NCBI GenBank assembly: GCA_015233015.1 | Contig: JADFYO010000011.1 | Location: 1 to 64,000 of the forward strand | Reading direction: 5' to 3' | DNA from: Nitrospirota bacterium | GTDB lineage: Bacteria > Nitrospirota > Thermodesulfovibrionia > Thermodesulfovibrionales > Magnetobacteriaceae | DNA: 64,000 bases | Shown: in pieces, positions 18,565 through 26,162 of the stretch | How the letters are laid out: every line of letters begins with the position of its first letter | How positions within the stretch are numbered: the first letter of the stretch is position 1 | Translations under genes and position numbers: made by a program | The notes under the pieces: model-generated | Seen by the model: only the letters and a program-made list of their open reading frames with translations | Databases searched by the model: none | Told to the model about the DNA's origin: nothing

Positions 18565-19041
18565 ATGTTAAGACTATCGACCAGATGTCAGTACGGCGTC
18601 AGGGCAATGTACGAGATAGCCCGCGGGTATCCGGTAACACCGGTGACCGTAAAAACTATCTCGGAAAAGCAGGACGTGTCTGTGGCATTTCTGGAGCAGA
18701 TACTTGGAAAGCTCAGGAAGGCCGGCCTGATAAGGAGCGTAAAAGGCCCTGGGGGCGGCTATATGCTTAAAGCGGCTCCGGAGGAGATCTCCATAGAGGA
18801 GATATTGCTGGTACTCGAAGGCCCGATATCGATTACCGCGTGTGTTACTCAGGAGGCCAGGTTGGATAAGGCGGGCGGGTGCGTAAAGGCTGACCACTGC
18901 GTCATACAACACCTGTGGAAGGCACTGGGAAGACAGATTGAGGATTTTCTCAATACGATAACCCTCAGGGACCTCCTCGACGGGAGGCACTTTAATCCGG
19001 TTTTGCAGCATGGGGTTGAGGAGGAGGCGGTGTGCCGCTGA
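18565..19041 (+). CDS. Rrf2-family (IscR-like) iron-sulfur regulator
   Basis: A 158-residue Rrf2 regulator. N-terminal winged helix (RLSTRCQYGVRAMYEIA, then VAFLEQILGKLRKAGLI and the wing GPGGGY). Three cysteines at 93, 106 and 112 are placed like the 2Fe-2S ligands of IscR. First gene of an operon with tusA-like, nifS and nifU, so it most likely senses cluster supply and represses its own operon. Start chosen by family alignment; there is no Shine-Dalgarno, which fits a leaderless mRNA. Confidence 0.93.
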   Translation: MLRLSTRCQYGVRAMYEIARGYPVTPVTVKTISEKQDVSVAFLEQILGKLRKAGLIRSVKGPGGGYMLKAAPEEISIEEILLVLEGPISITACVTQEARLDKAGGCVKADHCVIQHLWKALGRQIEDFLNTITLRDLLDGRHFNPVLQHGVEEEAVCR

Positions 19042-19292
19042 AATTTGTCGAAAATGTGAAGGCCGACGTTACAAGCGACATAGTCTATATGATGTGTCCG
19101 ATGCACCTTCTCAAACTTGAAGAGCATATGAAGGAACTCTACGCCGGCCAGGTGCTTGAGCTGCTCACTGATTATGACGGCGCCCTGGAGGACATTCCGG
19201 CATGGTGTGCCAAGACCGGAAACGACTTTATGGGGATAGATGAAGAGGCAGATTACTATAAAATATACATCAAAAAAGGGGGAACCCAATGA
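19032..19292 (+). CDS. TusA-like sulfur carrier in the NifS operon
   Basis: An 86-residue protein starting with GTG inside the end of the Rrf2 gene (10-bp overlap, preceded by GAGGAGG). The motif MMCPMHLLKLEEHMKEL corresponds to the TusA CPxP region (Cys 22), but His replaces the second Pro. The TusA-like fold continues with LEDIPAWCAKTGNDFMG. The context suggests it accepts sulfur from the adjacent NifS. Its start and stop are coupled with both neighbours (the stop overlaps the nifS ATG). Confidence 0.8.
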   Translation: MPLKFVENVKADVTSDIVYMMCPMHLLKLEEHMKELYAGQVLELLTDYDGALEDIPAWCAKTGNDFMGIDEEADYYKIYIKKGGTQ

Positions 19293-20491
19293 GAGTTAAA
19301 TACTTTGACCACATAGCGTCAAACCCGCTGCTGCCAGAGGTGCTTGAAGCGATGATGCCGTACTTTAAGGAACAGTATGGCAATCCGATGAGCATGTACG
19401 ACCTCGGAATGAACGCCAAAGGCGCGATAGACACGGCGAGGGAGCAGGTTGCAAAGCTGATAAACGCAAAACCATCGGAGATAATCTTTACCTCTTCGGG
19501 GGCGGAGAGCAATAACTTCGCACTAAAGGGGATGGCACTGGCCAGACAAGACAATGGGAAACATCTGATCATCTCGAAGGCCGAACACCATTCAGTAATG
19601 AATACGGCACGTTCGCTCGAAAAGCAGGGTTTTGTAGTCACCTATGTGCCGGTCGATGAGTATGGAATGGTTGACCCTGAGACGGTAAAGAAATCCATAA
19701 CGAAAGAGACGACGGTGATTTCGATAATTCACGCAAGTTCTGAGGTCGGCACGATTGAGCCGATAAAAGAGATTGCCGCTATTGCTATGGAGCACAAGAT
19801 ATGCTTTCACACGGACGCGGTTGCCACAGCGGGAAACATACCAGTAGATGTAAAGGACCTTGGGGTAGATGCGTTGAGCATGTCTGCCCACCAGTTTTAT
19901 GGCCCTAAGGGGGCGGCGGCGATGTATCTGAAGACGGGGCAGCGCATTCTTCCTCTCATCTATGGTGGTATTCAGGAGGGAGGGCGGCGCGCGGGTACAG
20001 AAAATGTACCGGCGATTGCCGGTATGGGAAAGGCGGCTGAACTGGCAGATGCGGAACTTCCTAAACGTATGGCACATGTAAGGCAATTAAGAGACAGGCT
20101 GACAGAGGGGATACTGAAGATAGAAAAGGTCCACGCTACGGGGCATCCGGAGCATAGGCTTCCCGGTCTGGCAAGTTTTGTAGTTGAGTATATAGAGGGC
20201 GAGGGGATGCTGCTTCTGCTCCTTGCCAAGGGGATATATGCCGCAAGTGGCTCAGCCTGCACGTCGAAGGCGCTTAAGGCCTCACCGGTATTAATATCTA
20301 TGGGAGTGCCGGTATCAATGGCGCACGGCTCCATAGTGTTCAGCCTTGGAATAGGGAATACGCAGGAGGACATAGACCTCTGCGTGGAGGAGTTCCCACA
20401 GATAGTGAACCGATTAAGGGCGATGTCGCCGTTTGCTAAAGAGGGCTGGGGAGCAATGCCGGCAGAGGGTGACAGCAAGGAGGGTGCATAA
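19289..20491 (+). CDS. nifS: Cysteine desulfurase (NifS/IscS type)
   Basis: A 400-residue PLP enzyme that takes sulfur from cysteine and hands it on as persulfide for iron-sulfur cluster building. PLP lysine at 207 in SAHQFYGPKG; catalytic Cys at 324 in ASGSACTSKAL; His pair in SKAEHHSV. Class I desulfurase by the length of the Cys loop. ATGA overlap with the TusA-like gene; nifU starts directly after its stop. Under the Rrf2 promoter. Confidence 0.96.
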   Translation: MRVKYFDHIASNPLLPEVLEAMMPYFKEQYGNPMSMYDLGMNAKGAIDTAREQVAKLINAKPSEIIFTSSGAESNNFALKGMALARQDNGKHLIISKAEHHSVMNTARSLEKQGFVVTYVPVDEYGMVDPETVKKSITKETTVISIIHASSEVGTIEPIKEIAAIAMEHKICFHTDAVATAGNIPVDVKDLGVDALSMSAHQFYGPKGAAAMYLKTGQRILPLIYGGIQEGGRRAGTENVPAIAGMGKAAELADAELPKRMAHVRQLRDRLTEGILKIEKVHATGHPEHRLPGLASFVVEYIEGEGMLLLLLAKGIYAASGSACTSKALKASPVLISMGVPVSMAHGSIVFSLGIGNTQEDIDLCVEEFPQIVNRLRAMSPFAKEGWGAMPAEGDSKEGA

Positions 20492-20866
20492 ATGTATAGC
20501 GCGAAATTAATGGATCATTTCACAAATCCAAGAAACGTAGGAGAAATCACGGACGCCGACGGCATGGGCATGGAAGGCAATCCCACATGCGGTGACACAA
20601 TGAAGCTGTTTATCAAGGTAAAAGACGATGTTATAACTGATGCGAAGTTTCAGACATTCGGCTGCGGGGCTGCCATAGCGGTATCGAGCATGATAACGGA
20701 AATGGCAAAAGGCAAGACCCTCACAGAGGCCCTCGCTATAACGAAGGAATCAGTGGCGGACGAGTTAGATGGACTGCCGCCGCAGAAGATGCACTGCTCA
20801 AACCTCGGTGCGGACGCTCTGAGAAAGGCCATAGAGGACTATCGCTCAAAACATGTGCAGGGTTGA
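20492..20866 (+). CDS. nifU: Iron-sulfur scaffold protein NifU/IscU
   Basis: A 124-residue scaffold on which NifS builds clusters. The three ligand cysteines are Cys33 (GNPTCGDTMK), Cys58 (FGCGAAIAVSS) and Cys102 (MHCSNLGADAL); Asp35 after the first Cys is the conserved release residue. Only the IscU-like domain is present, without the ferredoxin and Nfu domains of long NifU. Last gene of the Rrf2-tusA-nifS-nifU operon. Confidence 0.95.
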   Translation: MYSAKLMDHFTNPRNVGEITDADGMGMEGNPTCGDTMKLFIKVKDDVITDAKFQTFGCGAAIAVSSMITEMAKGKTLTEALAITKESVADELDGLPPQKMHCSNLGADALRKAIEDYRSKHVQG

Positions 20867-20944
20867 TTTTTCATGGTGAAAGTGTTATAGTATAGGTTCG
20901 CCGTCTGAGAGGCATACATAAGCCGGGACATGGCGGCGGAACTG

Positions 20945-21033
20945 GGAGAGGTGGCCGAGCGGTCGAAGGCAGCCGCCTGCTAAGCGGTTGTGGGGGTAAT
21001 ACTCCACCCAGGGTTCGAATCCCTGCCTCTCCG
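20945..21033 (+). tRNA. tRNA-Ser (GCU anticodon)
   Basis: An 89-base class II tRNA with the long variable arm expected of Ser. Acceptor GGAGAGG (20945-20951) pairs with CCTCTCC (21026-21032). Anticodon loop CTGCTAA between the stem halves GCCGC and GCGGT gives GCU, reading AGC/AGU. T arm GGGTTCGAATCCC. G is the discriminator; CCA is not encoded. A copy of its 3' end occurs at 22295. Confidence 0.95.
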
Positions 21034-21345
21034 TATCTAACTGCTTGACAATAAAGGATAATTGCGTCAGCTGATTTGTGTCGGCAACATGCTGGCGATG
21101 GTTTAATCCTAATGTACCAAAATTATCATGTAAGATGTTTTGTCATTGAGACGCAATAATGTGCAATAGTCACAACTTAATCGAACAAGTTGCAGTCAAA
21201 TAGCTCCTTCATAAATAAATATGGTTCTTCTGGTAATGTACCTGCTGAGAAACTGGACTCTCCGATAGTGTAAGGAAATGTGGCCGTCCTGCATGACAAG
21301 CTGCAAACAGCCATTACTAAACTTACCTCTTATCATTAAATAAAT
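21034..21345. other. 312-bp gap after tRNA-Ser
   Basis: No gene, repeat or convincing terminator is seen here. The region is AT-rich and lies between the tRNA and the 3' end of the VOC gene, inside the stretch bounded by the tRNA and its duplicated end. Confidence 0.5.
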
Positions 21346-21939
21346 TCATACCGATGGCAGGGCATCCTTACCGCTTACTATGACGCTCAGCTCACCGCGG
21401 TAAACCTTGCGTTCACTCAGTGAAGTCGGTTTTTTCACTTCCGGCCAAAATGACTGGGGGTTGCGGCCTTGAAGCGTTACTGCGCTGGGCGTGGAATCAA
21501 CCAGATGGAGATCTTCCGACATATCCACATCCGGGACCCTGTAGCAGAGTTCCACCGATATGCCGTTAGGGTCGTTAGTGAATATGGAGTGGATAAAACC
21601 ATTGTCTATGACTTCCGACACCCAGATGTCGGCTGCATCAAGCCTGTCTTTTAACAACCACAGGACATCCTCAGTCTCTACTTCAAGACATACATGATCG
21701 AATGAGGTGCACTCCTCAGCCGGCGAACCTGCCTCTTTCTCTTTACACGCGTTGACGTTTGGCCACTCGAAAAAAGATAGCAAGCAACTTTCAGAAATCT
21801 GAAAAAAATATTGTCTGTTGCCACGCTTCGACACACCGCCGGCAAGTTTCAGCTCCAGCAAATCCCGCCAGAAGCGAATCGTTCTGTCCATGTCTGAAGT
21901 AACTAGAGCCAAGTGGTTGATGTCTTTATATTTTATCAT
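21346..21939 (-). CDS. VOC-superfamily (glyoxalase/dioxygenase-fold) protein
   Basis: A 197-residue protein starting INHLALVTSDMDRTIRFWRDLL, the standard opening of a VOC domain, with the matching second half (FDHVCLEVETEDVLWLLKDRL, then FTNDPNGISVELCYR). The His in INHLALV, the His in FDHVCLEV and the Glu in SVELC are candidate metal ligands. Members include glyoxalases, ring-cleaving dioxygenases and antibiotic-resistance proteins; nothing here picks one. It lies alone between tRNA-Ser and a copy of that tRNA's 3' end, so it may be cargo of a former integrated element. Confidence 0.8.
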   Translation of the reverse strand: MIKYKDINHLALVTSDMDRTIRFWRDLLELKLAGGVSKRGNRQYFFQISESCLLSFFEWPNVNACKEKEAGSPAEECTSFDHVCLEVETEDVLWLLKDRLDAADIWVSEVIDNGFIHSIFTNDPNGISVELCYRVPDVDMSEDLHLVDSTPSAVTLQGRNPQSFWPEVKKPTSLSERKVYRGELSVIVSGKDALPSV

Positions 21940-22294
21940 GTTGACAATACCATAGTCCCCAATTATATATCATTGTGCCGGGATTGTTCCAGTTCGCCAG
22001 CGAAATTTGTTGCGGCTCATCGAACTCATTCACTGGGTCTTTGACCATCATTTCAGATTATCATATGAGAGAAGTGTGGCGTGCCTTTTATCCTCATGTG
22101 CATTGCCTATGGTAAAATTATAGAGACATTGGTAGTAGTTGTCGTGAAGTCCAGGCAAGTTATTCACCTCTAAGATAAAATTTTTTATAAAAAAGTCCCC
22201 TAAAAAATACATGGTGATGGGTTGGCGACGGGTTATTAAGTCTTAATGCAGCTATAACACCTTGATAATTAATGATAATAGTTCTATTACACCC

Positions 22295-22317
22295 GGGATT
22301 TGAATCCCTGCCTCTCC
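22295..22317 (+). repeat. Duplicated 3' end of tRNA-Ser (possible attachment site)
   Basis: The last 16 bases of the tRNA-Ser acceptor/T arm (GAATCCCTGCCTCTCC, 21017-21032) recur exactly at 22302-22317, and similarity continues a few bases to the left (GGGATTT against GGGTTC). Direct repeats of a tRNA 3' end are the usual footprint of tyrosine-recombinase integration. No integrase gene lies between. A degraded second tRNA is the alternative. Confidence 0.55.
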
Positions 22318-22387
22318 ATCTCACCCGAATGCCGGACAAATTGCAAATTTATGTCAGAAAATGTTAGCATTAATGAACGAGCGCAAA

Positions 22388-22429
22388 TTTGGCACCATTG
22401 AAAACACATTTGGCACCATTGAAAACACA
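22388..22429. repeat. 21-bp tandem duplication with flanking inverted copies
   Basis: A 21-bp unit starting TTTGGCACCATTG occurs twice in a row, and related inverted pieces (TTGGTGC, TGTTGGTGCC) follow up to 22457. It lies just before the Shine-Dalgarno of the OsmC-like gene, so it could act on that gene's mRNA. The rest of the 578-bp gap 21940-22517 holds only the tRNA-end copy at 22295; no coding sequence is evident. Confidence 0.6.
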
Positions 22430-22517
22430 GTTGGTGCTTTTAAGCACTGTTGGTGCCCTCAAAAATAAAGTTAGCGCCGGCAAGAGAATCTGATACATTG
22501 GCAAGGAGGATGCACTG

Positions 22518-22946
22518 ATGGACATTGTAATAACCTTTCCCGGGGGTAAGCGTGTCAATGCAGAATTTGCCCCGGTTGGCGATGCGGCTCCGGTGGTTAT
22601 AGCCACTGACCAGCCTGTTAAATATGGCGGAGATGGTTCGGCCCCTGAACCTTTTAAATACTTCCTCGCGTCTATTGGCACATGCGCGGGAATATTTGTC
22701 CTGAGCTTTTGCCAGAAAAACGCCATCCCAACAGAAGGCATAACCCTTGAACAGAGCCACGAATACACCACCGAAGGGCCTGGGAAATCAAAGCTGGCAA
22801 AGATAACCATAGATATAAAGGTTCCTCCGGATTTTCCGGAGAAATACTACGACGCTATCGTAAGGGTTGCCGACCAGTGTGCCGTGAAAAAGGCAATTAT
22901 GGAGCAGCCGCAGTTCGAGGTAAAGACAGTTGTCGCCCGAAGTTAA
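22518..22946 (+). CDS. OsmC/Ohr-family protein
   Basis: A 142-residue OsmC-fold protein. Two conserved cysteines, Cys56 (SIGTCAGIFVLSF) and Cys121 (VADQCAVKKAI), form the thiol pair that reduces organic hydroperoxides in this family. Strong Shine-Dalgarno AAGGAGG before the ATG. cysteine synthase follows after 23 bp, which hints at a shared role in thiol or peroxide metabolism. Subfamily (Ohr, OsmC or YhfA-like) not settled. Confidence 0.85.
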   Translation: MDIVITFPGGKRVNAEFAPVGDAAPVVIATDQPVKYGGDGSAPEPFKYFLASIGTCAGIFVLSFCQKNAIPTEGITLEQSHEYTTEGPGKSKLAKITIDIKVPPDFPEKYYDAIVRVADQCAVKKAIMEQPQFEVKTVVARS

Positions 22947-22969
22947 TAAAGACATAAGGAGTTAAGACG

Positions 22970-23878
22970 ATGGGAGTTTTGGACGCAATAGGCAACACAC
23001 CGATAGTAAGCCTTGACAAGTTAAACACAAACCCCAAGGTGAAGGTCTTCGCGAAACTCGAAGGGAATAACCCCGGAGGCTCCGTAAAAGACAGAATAGC
23101 ATACTATATGATAAAAGATGCCGAGGCTGACGGCACACTGACAAAGGACAAGGTAATACTTGAGCCTACAAGCGGCAACACCGGCATAGGGCTGGCGATG
23201 GTTGCGGCCGCCAAGGGCTACCTCGTTAAGCTGGTCATGCCGGAGTGCGTGAGTATGGAAAGGCGCAAGACCCTTGAGGCATTTGGCGCAGAGCTTATTC
23301 TAAGCCCCGGCAAAGAGGGCACTGACGGGGCAATCAGGCTTGCCCATAAGCTCTATGACGAAAATCGCAAGGACTATTTTATGCCTGACCAGTTCAACAA
23401 TCCATCCAATATGAAGGCCCACTACGAGGGCACCGGCGTTGAGGTCTATAACCAGACAAAGGGCGAGATAAGCGTATTTATGGCCGGCATGGGCACATCG
23501 GGCACACTTATGGGCACAAGCAAGAGGCTCAAGGAATATGACAAGTCAATTCAGATAGTCGGCGTGGAGCCAATTCTGGGGCACAAGATTCAGGGCCTCA
23601 AGAACATGGGCGAGTCCATTGTGCCCGGCCTGTTTGACCCGTCTCGTCTGGACGAAAAAATAAACGTAAATGACGACGAGGCATACTCAACCTCAAGGGA
23701 CTTGGCGACGAAGGAAGGGCTTTTCGTGGGGATGAGCAGCGGTGCGGCCGTGTTTGCAGCCCTGAAAAAGGCAAAGTCAATGAAGGACGGCATTCTCGTG
23801 GTAATCCTGCCAGACAGGGGAGACAGATACCTGTCCACGGCGCTCTTTAAGTCGATATGCGCCGATTGCCCGCCATAG
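22970..23878 (+). CDS. cysK: Cysteine synthase (O-acetylserine sulfhydrylase)
   Basis: A 302-residue PLP enzyme that makes cysteine from O-acetylserine and sulfide. PLP Lys40 is in GGSVKDR; the substrate loop is PTSGNTGIG; SSGAAVFAAL near the end binds the PLP phosphate side. Whether it is CysK or CysM cannot be decided from sequence alone; the length fits either. It follows the OsmC-like gene and has its own AAGGAG. Confidence 0.9.
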   Translation: MGVLDAIGNTPIVSLDKLNTNPKVKVFAKLEGNNPGGSVKDRIAYYMIKDAEADGTLTKDKVILEPTSGNTGIGLAMVAAAKGYLVKLVMPECVSMERRKTLEAFGAELILSPGKEGTDGAIRLAHKLYDENRKDYFMPDQFNNPSNMKAHYEGTGVEVYNQTKGEISVFMAGMGTSGTLMGTSKRLKEYDKSIQIVGVEPILGHKIQGLKNMGESIVPGLFDPSRLDEKINVNDDEAYSTSRDLATKEGLFVGMSSGAAVFAALKKAKSMKDGILVVILPDRGDRYLSTALFKSICADCPP

Positions 23879-24001
23879 AGACGGCGCACATCGATATATT
23901 TCCTGCTTGGGCCAGCAGTGGACGTATTTTTTTGAATTGGCAAGTTATTGTCAAAGTTAGCAGGGACATGATGTGGTCCCAAAAGGGGAAGTTTTGTTCT
24001 G

Positions 24002-25327
24002 ATGGCTCTACCTGTTGAATTATCCAAATTAATTGAGAAAATTAAGACGAAGACCGCCGTTGTCGGCGTTATCGGGCTTGGATATGTCGGGATTCCGCTT
24101 GTCGTGGAGTTTTGCAGGGCGGGGTTTCATTGTATCGGCTTCGATATTGACGAGATACGGGTCAACTCTCTGCAAGCAGGCAAGAGCTATATTAAACACA
24201 TCGACGAGGCCAGGATTAAGTCATGTCTGCCGCTCCTTACTCCTACTACCGATTTCTCCAAACTCTCCGGCGTGGATTGTATTGTCATATGTGTGCCCAC
24301 TCCGCTTGGACGCCACCATGAGCCCGATCTGTCCTATGTTCTAAATACGACAACTACAATCGCTCAATATCTCAGCAAAGGGAAACTCGTAGTCCTCGAA
24401 TCAACCACATATCCCGGCACTACCGACGAGGAGATGAGACCCATTCTCGAGGCCGCAGGGCTAAAGGCCGGCGAGGATTTCTATCTCGCATTCTCCCCTG
24501 AACGCGAGGACCCGAACAACAAGGACTATTGCACTTCGACAATACCTAAGGTCGTCGGCGGCTATACGCCTCACTGCCTTGCCGCCGCTCAGGCTCTCTA
24601 TGACGCAATCGTCGTCAGGACAATCCCCGTGTCCTCTACCAAAGTGGCCGAGGCAACAAAGCTCCTCGAAAATATCTACCGCTCAGTAAACATAGCCCTC
24701 GTAAACGAGCTGAAGGTGCTATTCGATAAAATGGGCATCGACGTTTGGGAAGTAATCGAGGCGGCTAAGACTAAACCGTTCGGATATCAGCCGTTTTATC
24801 CCGGCCCGGGGCTTGGCGGGCACTGTATCCCCATCGACCCCTTTTATCTTGAATGGAAGGCGCGCGAGTATGAGGTATCGACCAAGTTTATCAACCTCGC
24901 CGGGGAGATTAATACCTCCATGCCACAATACGTCATTCAAAAAACCATAGACGCACTCAGCGAAAAGGGCAAGAGCATCAAAGGCGCGCGGGTTCTCATT
25001 CTCGGCCTGTCATACAAAAAAGACCTCGACGACACAAGGGAATCCCCATCGCTTAAACTATTCGATATACTGCAAAAAAAAGGCGCCGTTGTCGATTATA
25101 ACGACCCCTATATCCCTGAAATGCCAAAGACAAGGAAATACTCATTTAAAAAGGCCTCGGTAGCCCTAACCGCTGAAAACCTGAGCAAATACGACTGCGT
25201 CCTGATCTCCACCGACCACTCGGCCTATGACCCCGGCTTCATTGCCTCGAACTCCACAATGGTTGTCGATACGAGAAACCTGATTAAGGATTCTCATAAA
25301 TATAAAGGTAAGATAATCAAGGCATAG
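24002..25327 (+). CDS. UDP-N-acetyl-hexosamine 6-dehydrogenase (WbpA/WecC-like)
   Basis: A 441-residue nucleotide-sugar dehydrogenase that oxidises the C6 alcohol of a UDP-sugar to the uronic acid with two NAD. Rossmann motif VIGLGYVGIP at 24-32, catalytic Cys275 in GLGGHCIPIDP, conserved Lys220. Pattern (YPGTTDEE, FYLAFSPERED) matches the UDP-GlcNAc/UDP-ManNAc group more than UDP-glucose enzymes. It opens a three-gene run with a methyltransferase and a GT-C protein, probably surface-glycan genes. Confidence 0.9.
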   Translation: MALPVELSKLIEKIKTKTAVVGVIGLGYVGIPLVVEFCRAGFHCIGFDIDEIRVNSLQAGKSYIKHIDEARIKSCLPLLTPTTDFSKLSGVDCIVICVPTPLGRHHEPDLSYVLNTTTTIAQYLSKGKLVVLESTTYPGTTDEEMRPILEAAGLKAGEDFYLAFSPEREDPNNKDYCTSTIPKVVGGYTPHCLAAAQALYDAIVVRTIPVSSTKVAEATKLLENIYRSVNIALVNELKVLFDKMGIDVWEVIEAAKTKPFGYQPFYPGPGLGGHCIPIDPFYLEWKAREYEVSTKFINLAGEINTSMPQYVIQKTIDALSEKGKSIKGARVLILGLSYKKDLDDTRESPSLKLFDILQKKGAVVDYNDPYIPEMPKTRKYSFKKASVALTAENLSKYDCVLISTDHSAYDPGFIASNSTMVVDTRNLIKDSHKYKGKIIKA

Positions 25328-25337
25328 ATATTGTCAT

Positions 25338-26144
25338 ATGCAGGAAGCGCAAATTAAAGAGATTCTCATAGCAAACACTAACGCCGCGCTCAGACCCTTT
25401 ATCGAGAGGATGGACTTTGAGCCTGCTACACATTGCTGGTGCGGCGGGGTGCTTGAGCATTGGTCGCCTGAGTTTGAGCTATACCTCCAGTGCAGAAGCT
25501 GCGGGTGTAAGCCCGTAAGATTCAGGCCTACCGTTGAGAGCCTCGCAAGGTTTTACTCATCCTCATACTGGTACGAATACCAGCAGGTTCACAAGTGTCC
25601 TACCGTCGATGAGCGCTTCGAAGGGGATATGCTCGATAGAATCCCGCTCTATATTAACTGGCTCAGGGGGATGCGCCCGCCTCCGTGTAAGGTGCTTGAG
25701 ATTGGCTGTGGAAATGGTCGTCTGCTTTTTGAGCTGAAACAGGCAGGGTATGACTGCACCGGCGTTGAGATGGACAAAGGTCTTGCTGCCCTTGTGACAA
25801 AAAAGACCGGAGTACCTGTTCACCACGGGTCTTTCCCTCCAGACAACGACCCCGTTTATGATTTAATCGTTATTATCGATGTCCTTGAACATGCCCCCGA
25901 CCAAATCAATTTCGTTAAAAACGTAAAATCGCGGCTGTCTCCTGCAGGCAAGGTCATGGTGCATTGTCCGGTCTTAGATACGCTCGAGGCCTCAGTTCAG
26001 TTCAGGCACATGTTTAATCCCCTTTCACACCTGTGGATTCATACCAGCGCTTCGTTTAATAAACTCTGGCTGGACGCCGGTTTTAAGGCCGGCAAGGTTG
26101 GGGAGCTATTTAATATGCCTGTCTATGCAATCGGCAAAATTTAA
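25338..26144 (+). CDS. SAM-dependent methyltransferase with Cys-rich N-terminus
   Basis: A 268-residue class I methyltransferase. SAM motif VLEIGCGNGRLLFEL near 119, acidic DVLEHAPD further on. The N-terminal 60 residues carry Cys33, Cys35, Cys52, Cys55 and Cys57, a likely zinc ribbon, as in the sugar C-methyltransferase-like group found in glycan clusters. It starts 10 bp after the dehydrogenase. A sugar or glycan acceptor is inferred from context. Confidence 0.8.
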   Translation: MQEAQIKEILIANTNAALRPFIERMDFEPATHCWCGGVLEHWSPEFELYLQCRSCGCKPVRFRPTVESLARFYSSSYWYEYQQVHKCPTVDERFEGDMLDRIPLYINWLRGMRPPPCKVLEIGCGNGRLLFELKQAGYDCTGVEMDKGLAALVTKKTGVPVHHGSFPPDNDPVYDLIVIIDVLEHAPDQINFVKNVKSRLSPAGKVMVHCPVLDTLEASVQFRHMFNPLSHLWIHTSASFNKLWLDAGFKAGKVGELFNMPVYAIGKI

Positions 26145-26162
26145 TAATAACTGGTCTCGGCG

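Noticed and set aside
22295-22317. Second full tRNA-Ser gene
   Set aside because: Only the T arm and acceptor 3' half are present; no anticodon arm precedes it.
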